A stretch of 8,461 bases of DNA from an uncultured Planctomycetaceae bacterium (GTDB lineage Bacteria; Planctomycetota; Planctomycetia; Pirellulales; Thermoguttaceae). The stretch is taken from positions 1-8,461 of the forward strand of contig CAMZHY010000138.1 of the NCBI GenBank assembly GCA_947307005.1, written 5' to 3'. The translations under genes were made by a program, and so were the position numbers. Of the stretch, positions 1 to 4,728 are shown in pieces. The stretch's first letter is position 1, and every line of letters starts with the position of its first letter. The notes beneath the pieces are model-generated. The model made no database searches. It was not told the DNA's origin and worked only from the letters and a program-made list of their open reading frames with translations.

Positions 1-201
1 ATCGACGCGGAAATTCCCGACTTTTGCGCCGTTTATTCGAGAGACGAAGGCGAACTGTACGATATTGCGCGTGTCGACGGCGATTTCTACTTGATGGACA
101 AAGAGAACCAAGTAAGGTTCTATCGCGTTCTCGCGAGGAACGACGACAAAAAGGTCGTGGAAATTGAACGAAAAGTAAAATGGGAAAAATTGCTCAAGTA
201 A
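1..201 (+). CDS. C-terminal fragment of an unidentified protein (5' end outside window)
   Basis: Frame 1 is open from the first base to a TAA at 199-201 and encodes the last 66 residues of a protein, starting IDAEIPDFCAVYSRDEGELY and ending KVKWEKLLK. The fragment is rich in charged and aromatic residues and alternates short hydrophobic stretches with acidic or basic turns, which suggests a small beta-rich domain. There is no membrane segment and no motif I recognise, so no function is offered. It is the only plus-strand gene in the window and converges on the Tat-signal gene at 305-1405, with a stem-loop between them. Codon use (many GAC, GTC, TCG, CGC) fits coding sequence. That it is the end of a real gene is fairly sure; its identity is unknown. 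Confidence 0.7.
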   Translation: MDAEIPDFCAVYSRDEGELYDIARVDGDFYLMDKENQVRFYRVLARNDDKKVVEIERKVKWEKLLK

Positions 202-222
202 CGACGTTCAAATAAATTAAAG

Positions 223-278
223 AAGTCGACCTCGGTTCTAAGTCGATTTATTTCGACTGTCGCAACCGAGGTCGACTT
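223..278. terminator. Bidirectional stem-loop terminator between convergent genes
   Basis: A perfect 15-bp inverted repeat (223-237 AAGTCGACCTCGGTT with 264-278) encloses a 26-nt loop that contains a second perfect 6-bp hairpin (241-246 AGTCGA with 253-258 TCGACT). The plus side ends in TTTT and the minus side runs into an AT-rich tract (CTTTAATTTATTT). It lies 21 bases after the plus-strand stop and 26 bases after the minus-strand stop, so it can terminate both genes. The T-runs are short, but position and stem length make terminator the best reading. Confidence 0.75.
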
Positions 279-304
279 TTAACAAGGCGTTTCCGCGTTT
301 CTAA

Positions 305-1405
305 TCACGCCTCTTCTTCTTCCTGCTCTTCAAGTTCCGCTTCGTATTTCTCGCGATCGACTTCGTCGAGGAGTCTACGGGAACGCTCGATCGGATTCTT
401 CACGATATCCGTGTAGATATTGACGTCGTCGACGACTTGGAAATCGTACATTCCGACGCAGAGGAAGTCGGCGCCCCCTTCGAGCGCGAATTTGAATCCC
501 TCGTTAGGATGAACCGCGCCCGCCGCGAGCGTCTTGAACGCGATCCACGGTTCGGGGCGGGACGCGAAAAACTCGCGCGTTTCGTCCGGCTTGCGGCAGT
601 AGATGTTGTCGTGTTCCGTCGCCGCCTGAGCGGACCAATAGGTGAGCGGATGATACGTCTTCATCCAGAAGTCGGGAACGATTCCCTTGTCGAGAATCGC
701 CTTTAACGTTTCGATTCGGTGCGCGCCGAGTCCGAAGGGAATTTTCGCGTCGCGGATCAGGTTGACGATCTTTTCGATTTGGTCGAAGTTGCCCTCGCGA
801 ACGAGACGGTCGCACGTCTCGCCTTGAGGATAGACGGCGACGGAACCGCAGTCGATCGTGCGTTTGACGACGTCAAGATCGTCGGTGCATTGCGAGATGA
901 GCTGCATCTTGCCGTCGGTCCATTTCCAGTAATTCTCCATCATCTTGCCTTGGTTCCAGTCGCCTAGAAACGCGTTGATTCCGCATTCTTCGGCGATCAT
1001 GAACGTTTCGACGCACTTCGCCTCGGTATGATAGGCCTTGATGAGGTCGGAGACGTAGATCAGATCGCGCGAGTGCGCGTAACCGCCGATCAAGTTGCCG
1101 CCGAGGATCATTCGGCTGATCGTCAGGTCGCAGATTTTCGCGAGCGGAACCTTCTCGTTCAGCTTTGCGCGAGGCTTGACGTTGAAGGACGTTCTCGTCG
1201 CGCCCGAGACGGCGTCGACCTTTTGCGCCGCAGGTTGCGCGGGGTCGTCCGGAACGGCGCTTTCCGCCGCGTTGACAAGACAGCGCTCTTCATGACTTCG
1301 TAATCCGACGACCGACGCGGCCGCCGTCAATCCGACGGCGGCTGTTGTTTTAAGCGCTTCTCGGCGTGAAATTGCGTTTGGACGGTCCTGTTTGTCTTTT
1401 TTCAT
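305..1405 (-). CDS. Tat-exported TIM-barrel protein of aldo/keto reductase-like type
   Basis: This 366-residue protein has a twin-arginine signal: SRREALK at residues 13-19, then a hydrophobic, Ala-rich stretch at about 20-34, so export in folded form is expected. Residues 45-85 look like a low-complexity linker. From about 86 on the pattern resembles an aldo/keto reductase-like TIM barrel, with ISRMILGGNLIGG (97-109) near the start as in the first strand of that fold and FGLGAHR (224-230) and FLCVGMYDF (314-322) as later strands. I cannot place the usual Asp-Tyr-Lys-His catalytic set, so it may be a non-canonical member or a sugar-metabolism TIM barrel. The C-terminus is acidic (LEEQEEEEA). 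The ATG at 1403-1405 is preceded by GGAAAGGGA a few bases upstream. It appears monocistronic, flanked by the stem-loops at 223-278 and 1652-1688. Export is fairly sure, family moderate, reaction unknown. Confidence 0.85.
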   Translation of the reverse strand: MKKDKQDRPNAISRREALKTTAAVGLTAAASVVGLRSHEERCLVNAAESAVPDDPAQPAAQKVDAVSGATRTSFNVKPRAKLNEKVPLAKICDLTISRMILGGNLIGGYAHSRDLIYVSDLIKAYHTEAKCVETFMIAEECGINAFLGDWNQGKMMENYWKWTDGKMQLISQCTDDLDVVKRTIDCGSVAVYPQGETCDRLVREGNFDQIEKIVNLIRDAKIPFGLGAHRIETLKAILDKGIVPDFWMKTYHPLTYWSAQAATEHDNIYCRKPDETREFFASRPEPWIAFKTLAAGAVHPNEGFKFALEGGADFLCVGMYDFQVVDDVNIYTDIVKNPIERSRRLLDEVDREKYEAELEEQEEEEA

Positions 1406-1651
1406 GGCGTCCCTTTCCGCGTCGCATGTACGAACGCGTTTCTAAATAGACGGAGTTCTTTGGTTTAGCGAGGCGTCTGAACGAAGGTTTCCACACGCCT
1501 AAACCGATTATACTAGAAAGGAGCCGTCGACGCTATACGTTTTGTTCCAATTCGTCTTGACTTGACATATTTATCTCTTCTAACTCAAGTTTTAAACGGA
1601 CGATATTGTTGATAGCCAAGCGTTAAACGCGGCGCGAAGCAAACAAATAAA
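1406..1651. other. Intergenic region upstream of the Tat-signal gene
   Basis: No coding frame is convincing here. The stretch is more AT-rich than its surroundings. It holds the ribosome binding site of the downstream gene, the TATAAT-like box at 1507-1512, and the 11-base palindrome GCGTTAAACGC at 1620-1630 (GCGTT, A, AACGC). With the two following G bases, this palindrome recurs just upstream of the 323-residue gene. Confidence 0.5.
1507..1512 (-). promoter_or_regulatory. Possible -10 box (TATAAT) upstream of the Tat-signal gene
   Basis: The minus strand reads a perfect TATAAT about 100 bases upstream of the ATG at 1405. No good -35 hexamer is found 16 to 18 bp further upstream (the sequence there is close to TAGCGT), so this is only a suggestion for the promoter of the 305-1405 gene. 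Confidence 0.3.
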
Positions 1652-1688
1652 AGGTTCCGGAAAGGATATGCGAACCTTTTCGGAACCT
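1652..1688 (-). terminator. Rho-independent terminator of the 149-residue gene
   Basis: A 14-bp stem (1652-1665 with 1675-1688, one G-U pair when read as RNA) closes a 9-nt loop. On the minus strand it is followed immediately by TTTTATTTGTTT. It begins 26 bases after the stop codon of the 1715-2164 gene, the classic layout of an intrinsic terminator. Nested within it, AAAAGGTTC and GAACCTTTT could form a competing 9-bp hairpin. Confidence 0.85.
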
Positions 1689-1714
1689 CAGTTTTCGACG
1701 AAGCGGACGCCTAT

Positions 1715-2164
1715 TTAGCGGGAGGGCGAATCGTCGCGCGCGATCGCGCGGATATCTTTTAACGCGCTCGACAGCAGCTTCGCGGGTTCCGTTAGGCTTT
1801 GACGCAGCGCGGCGTCGGTCGGCGGCTCGTCGTAGATTATGTGACAGACGGAGGAGACCGTCCCGACGTTAATATCGAAATTTAATCGGCTTAAACGCGC
1901 GAGTCCGGCGTTCTTCTTCGAGACGTAATCAATCATTTTGGCGACCTCCGCGTCTCCCTCGACGACGATCTCGTCGCGTAGAGAGACCGCGACGCGATAT
2001 CCCCACGGCGGTTGAAGGTCGATTTCGAAAACAAGGGACTCGCCCCATTCTTTATCGTCCGTTGTAAAGACCAACAGACCTAATTCCCTGTTGAGAACGA
2101 CGTTGCGAGCGTCCTTGATTAGCGACTTAAGACGAACTAGCGTTGCGAGATCTTTAGCGTTCAT
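1715..2164 (-). CDS. Hypothetical protein, 149 residues, YbjN-like fold suspected
   Basis: The protein starts MNAKDLATLVRLKSLIKDAR and has no signal peptide or membrane segment, so a cytoplasmic location is likely. The pattern is N-terminal helix (1-22), strands (28-33, 43-48, 56-61), helix (71-83), then RLNFDINVGTVSSV (93-106) and HIIYDE (108-113) as strands, and a final helix (117-142). This helix-strand alternation with an RLN motif before the last strands resembles YbjN / type III secretion chaperone-like domains, which mostly act as protein-binding modules. That is fold-level inference only, and I do not recognise the family. The ATG at 2162-2164 has GAAAGG 5 bases upstream. The gene ends in its own terminator and lies 259 bases downstream of the 323-residue gene on the same strand; the second protein has a similar RLN segment. 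Confidence 0.75.
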   Translation of the reverse strand: MNAKDLATLVRLKSLIKDARNVVLNRELGLLVFTTDDKEWGESLVFEIDLQPPWGYRVAVSLRDEIVVEGDAEVAKMIDYVSKKNAGLARLSRLNFDINVGTVSSVCHIIYDEPPTDAALRQSLTEPAKLLSSALKDIRAIARDDSPSR

Positions 2165-2423
2165 TGAAGCCTTTCGCGATTGACTGTGTAAAGTCGCGCC
2201 TTTAGAGGACGCGCCTCAAAACGCCCCGGGCGTTCCTTGGTCGGGAACGCTAAAGCGGGCGGAGGAACGGGTCGAGCGCGAACTTTACGGACCGTTAAAA
2301 CGACGCCGAGTTCTCTCCGGCGGAGAACTCCAGCGCAATAAAAGAATTAAAACGCTACGGAAGAAAGGGCGGCGTCTCGTTTTAGAGGACGGTTTCCTTC
2401 GTGATTAGAATCCGACGAAGTCG
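2165..2423. other. Intergenic stretch with two hairpins and a direct repeat
   Basis: There is no protein gene between the two hypothetical genes. Two perfect small inverted repeats occur: GCGTTCC/GGAACGC (2230-2236 with 2244-2250) and GAGTTCTC/GAGAACTC (2308-2315 with 2323-2330). Neither is followed directly by a T-run on the minus strand; the second is followed 8 bases later by GTTTTAAC and is the better candidate for terminating the 2424-3395 gene, but weakly. The 11-mer TTTAGAGGACG occurs at 2201-2211 and again at 2381-2391. Confidence 0.45.
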
Positions 2424-3395
2424 TCAGATTTGGTCTTCGGCTTCTCCGCCGTTTCTCTTTTTCCGACGCGGAGAATCGGCGGATTGTTTGAGAATCGGAA
2501 GGTCTTCTTTACGTCGCTGCGGACTCTTTGAACCAAACGCCGTAACCATGACGGCTCTCAAAAAACTGGCGTTTAAACTAAGCTCGTCGCCGAGATTCAA
2601 TTTACCGTCGCCGAACGACTCGTCGTCGTCTTCAGGGGGCGAACAGCAGTCGTAACCGTCGTCTTCGTTCTCGTCTTTGGGCCAGAGAAAACCGTCTCCA
2701 TGCATATCGAGTTCGCCGTTTAGGAAACCGTCGAATCCCTCTTCGTCTAGAGCGTAATCGTCGTCGTCCCCCCATGAATCTTGATTCAGTTCCTCGTCGA
2801 CGGCTTGCACAATCTTTTTTACCGGTTCGTAACCCCAGATGTAATCATTGGTAACGTCGGTGAAGAAGGACGCGAAATAGCCGATCGCGCTTCGGAATTC
2901 TTTGATCCTTTCCTCCCGAGTTCGCTCCCGTCCGATAGCGACGGCTCTTAGATAATCGCGATGAGTGAGGAACGCGCACCACAGAGAAAGAAACGCGTTT
3001 CTCATGAGTTCTAAGCTGTTGTTATTGCCGTACATAACGACAATTGACGCGGAAAATCCGACATGGGGTCGATGCGAAAAAGTGATAAAACCGGCGTCGC
3101 AGACGTCCGCGTTCGCATTCAAACGGACCAGCGCTTTCGCCGTCGCCGCTTTGTTCTCTTTCGAGAGGTCGGCGAATTCCCGCGTCGTGATGCAGAAATG
3201 GAACTTGTTTGAAAAAAACTTCGCGGAAAAGGAGAGGGGCGTTTTTTGGGGGGAATCAGCGTTTTCCAGCACATAATCGCAGCGCGCGCGTTCATTTTGA
3301 TAGTCGAAAAAAGTGTTTAGATTGGACTTGGCGGTCTTCGCAAAAACCTCAAAATCTCGACCCGCGCAGGTTGAAAACGAATTTTTGAATTCCAT
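2424..3395 (-). CDS. Hypothetical protein, 323 residues, with acidic C-terminal tail
   Basis: I do not recognise this family. The N-terminal half (about 1-152) looks globular. It contains FFSNKFHFCITTREF (60-74), a helix (77-90), RLNANADVCDAGFITFSH (91-108), VGFSASIVVMYG (112-123) and a long helix (127-152). This order resembles the YbjN / secretion-chaperone-like fold and echoes the RLN segment of the neighbouring 149-residue protein. Residues 206-268 are low-complexity and strongly acidic (runs such as GDDDDYALDEEG and SPPEDDDESFGDG). The last 40 residues are basic (SPQRRKED, SPRRKKR). There is no signal peptide or membrane helix. The ATG at 3393-3395 is supported by AAGGAG (3405-3410) at 9-base spacing, the clearest ribosome binding site in the window. 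Base composition is more AT-rich than the recO-lptE block. Coding is sure, function unknown. Confidence 0.8.
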   Translation of the reverse strand: MEFKNSFSTCAGRDFEVFAKTAKSNLNTFFDYQNERARCDYVLENADSPQKTPLSFSAKFFSNKFHFCITTREFADLSKENKAATAKALVRLNANADVCDAGFITFSHRPHVGFSASIVVMYGNNNSLELMRNAFLSLWCAFLTHRDYLRAVAIGRERTREERIKEFRSAIGYFASFFTDVTNDYIWGYEPVKKIVQAVDEELNQDSWGDDDDYALDEEGFDGFLNGELDMHGDGFLWPKDENEDDGYDCCSPPEDDDESFGDGKLNLGDELSLNASFLRAVMVTAFGSKSPQRRKEDLPILKQSADSPRRKKRNGGEAEDQI

Positions 3396-3413
3396 GATTT
3401 CTTTCTCCTTTTT

Positions 3414-3426
3414 GCGTTAAACGCGG
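3414..3426. repeat. Palindromic element GCGTTAAACGCGG, second copy
   Basis: The 13-mer, whose first 11 bases form the odd palindrome GCGTT-A-AACGC, occurs here 19 bases upstream of the 323-residue gene's ATG and again at 1620-1632. Placement just before a ribosome binding site would suit an operator, but two copies are weak support. Confidence 0.35.
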
Positions 3427-3650
3427 TAATAACGCCGCTAGTTCCTTCTGATTACATCGGCGATCAAGTTTATATGTTAAAAAGGCGTAAGTTGTTAGGT
3501 AATAATAAACGAATACAGCGTTTATAAGACGTTCCGTTCAAGCGCGAGAATCGCGGGGTTATCAGCGTCGGTCTTCGTTGCGACGAGGTTCCAAAAAATA
3601 CGCGCCTTTCGCCTTCCGTTTTCAATTTTGCCGCATTTTGAAAGCGTCAA
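3427..3650. other. Intergenic leader region of the 323-residue gene
   Basis: This is the AT-rich left half of a gene gap of about 700 bases. I see no coding frame with credible codon use and no clear promoter pair. The minus strand has TATA-like steps (CTTATAAACG near 3520, ACATATAAAC near 3475), but no matching -35 box at 16 to 18 bp. The promoter of the 2424-3395 gene should lie here. Confidence 0.35.
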
Positions 3651-3687
3651 AACAAAAATTCGCGACGTTCAACTGACAAACGTCGCG
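3651..3687 (-). terminator. Rho-independent terminator of the putative small RNA
   Basis: CGCGACGTT (3661-3669) and AACGTCGCG (3679-3687) form a perfect 9-bp stem with a 9-nt loop. On the minus strand the stem is followed at once by AATTTTTGTTTT (3660-3649). There is no such tract on the plus-strand side, so it is directional. The nearest upstream minus-strand coding sequence ends over 400 bases away (4091). It therefore fits better as the end of a separate short transcript starting near 3843. Confidence 0.8.
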
Positions 3688-3843
3688 CCGAATTTGAATA
3701 GAAACGCTTGGGAGATCTTCGTCGACCTTCGCCCCATCCCCGAGCGAAGAGAGCAAGAATGTCGGTCGTCGCCTCGCAACGACCAACGCCTCCAACGTTA
3801 CAGAGAGAATCGCGCTTTCAAACAACCCGTCTTCTCAATAACG
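3651..3843 (-). ncRNA. Putative structured small RNA, about 190 nt, family unknown
   Basis: A promoter (3850-3877) and an intrinsic terminator (3661-3687) bracket about 190 nt with no credible protein. By hand the RNA folds compactly. A 12-bp hairpin with a GAG loop (3761-3772 with 3776-3787, two G-U pairs) and an 8-bp hairpin (3727-3734 with 3742-3749, one G-U) sit side by side. They are enclosed by a 9-bp stem with two single-base bulges (3790-3798 with 3704-3714) and, outside a loop, by UUUGAA/UUCAAA (3817-3822 with 3693-3698). The terminator hairpin follows. This is a three-way-junction shape. Length resembles 6S RNA, but the expected single long rod with a central bubble is not what I find. 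I see no SRP, RNase P or tmRNA signatures. A GGAGG is present near 3790. Transcription is inferred from signals only. Confidence 0.55.
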
Positions 3844-3849
3844 GGGCAA

Positions 3850-3910
3850 ATTCTATGCAAAGGCAAAGCCTCGTCAAGACTCGTTTCAAACTTTTTTTAA
3901 AAAATTTTTT
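3850..3910 (-). promoter_or_regulatory. Sigma70-type promoter with UP-like A/T tract, driving the small RNA
   Basis: The minus strand has TTGACG (3877-3872), a 16-bp spacer and TAGAAT (3855-3850), each hexamer one base from consensus; the start would be near 3843. Upstream of the -35 lies a 19-bp uninterrupted tract of T7, A6, T6 as read on the plus strand (3892-3910), the kind of element that raises promoter strength at stable-RNA genes. The same hexamers and spacer precede the tRNA-His gene in this window, which supports the call. Confidence 0.7.
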
Positions 3911-4090
3911 CGCGAGTGTTTTGAGAATGGTTTTTCTAATTAATAAGAATTTGTCCGTTCTGGATTCGCGCTTTGACAAACAACTGAACCGTTTAGAAAC
4001 AATCCCTGTCGCTCGCCGAAGAGATCGGAGCGGACCCGCGCTAGTCGTCGTGGATAACTATGGGAACGTCCGTCGTTTGCGCCTAATCGA
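3911..4090. other. Intergenic stretch downstream of lptE
   Basis: There is no convincing gene here. The part near 3935-3955 is AT-rich (ATTAAT core) and continues the upstream flank of the small-RNA promoter. I find no clear terminator hairpin with a T-run just after the lptE stop codon at 4091, so termination of that operon is unexplained, and read-through toward the small RNA's terminator is possible. Confidence 0.35.
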
Positions 4091-4690
4091 TCACCACGCC
4101 GTTTCCATGAGACCGACGATTTGTTCGGCGATTTTTTCGATCGCTTCCTGCTGGACGGTCGTCGTCGACTGTCCCATCTCGGGGACGAGATAGGCGTTGG
4201 ATTCGACGGTCACGCCGTCGTTCATGCTCACGGGCGGGATTGTCGTCTCGCCCATGATCTTATTGCTGTGCAAGTCTTTCCAGACCGCCGTGACGGCGAG
4301 TCGGACGTTCTTTTCGCGCGTGTCGTCGTAGCGGTTGTAAGCGGCGATCGACTGCGTTTCCGAGGTCAGACGCACCGCGAGGAGCGAGTCGGCGTTTTCG
4401 GCGAGTCCGATGCGGTACGGAGTTTGCTCCGTGATCTTCTTGCAGATCGCTTCCGTGAGACGTTCGCCGAAGGCGGTCCGATACGTGTCCGCGTCGACCA
4501 TCTGGACGTAGACCGTTTTGATATCGGTATTGTACAGCCCGTAAGGGCCGACCTGATAGCCCCGAAGACAGCCGCAGCCTGCGAACGCCGCGACGAGCGC
4601 CGCGACGAGCGCGAGCGCGAACGCCGCCTTTACGCGGACGCGAAAGGGCGCGGCGACGCGCGCTGAAAGGGTTCGACTCGCTGTTTTCAT
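4091..4690 (-). CDS. lptE: LptE-like LPS-assembly lipoprotein
   Basis: LptE is the outer-membrane lipoprotein that plugs the LptD barrel and helps deliver lipopolysaccharide to the cell surface. From the ATG at 4690 the product has 199 residues: a basic N-region, a hydrophobic AAFALALVAALVAAFAG segment (22-38), and a lipobox-like FAGC with the lipidated Cys at 39. The mature part begins GYQVGPYGLYNTDIKTVYVQ (44-63), followed by FGERLTEAICKKI (74-86), TPYRI (90-94) and ADSLLAVRL (100-108). This matches the LptE pattern of a GYQ/LY start, a TVYV strand, a helix with LTEAI and a strand with ADS-L. An in-frame TTG at 4726 would add 12 residues before the signal, but ATG gives the more natural signal peptide; neither has a clear Shine-Dalgarno. 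It starts 38 bases after the TPR lipoprotein's stop, so co-transcription is likely. Family call fairly sure. Confidence 0.82.
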   Translation of the reverse strand: MKTASRTLSARVAAPFRVRVKAAFALALVAALVAAFAGCGCLRGYQVGPYGLYNTDIKTVYVQMVDADTYRTAFGERLTEAICKKITEQTPYRIGLAENADSLLAVRLTSETQSIAAYNRYDDTREKNVRLAVTAVWKDLHSNKIMGETTIPPVSMNDGVTVESNAYLVPEMGQSTTTVQQEAIEKIAEQIVGLMETAW

Positions 4691-4728
4691 GGGCGTGTGA
4701 TTCGATTTCCGACGGGGGGAGTTCAACG

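Noticed and set aside
3622..3825. Minus-strand open frame of 67 codons through the putative small RNA
   Set aside because: It runs straight through the terminator hairpin and T-run, has mixed codon use, no family resemblance, and starts without a convincing ribosome binding site.
3651..3843. Assigning the small RNA to 6S, SRP, RNase P or tmRNA
   Set aside because: No signature sequences of SRP, RNase P or tmRNA are seen, and the hand fold is a three-way junction rather than the 6S rod.
3708..4193. Plus-strand open frame of 161 codons in the large gene gap
   Set aside because: It overlaps the 3' end of lptE antisense, crosses the A/T tract, and its translation is basic and repetitive without domain features.
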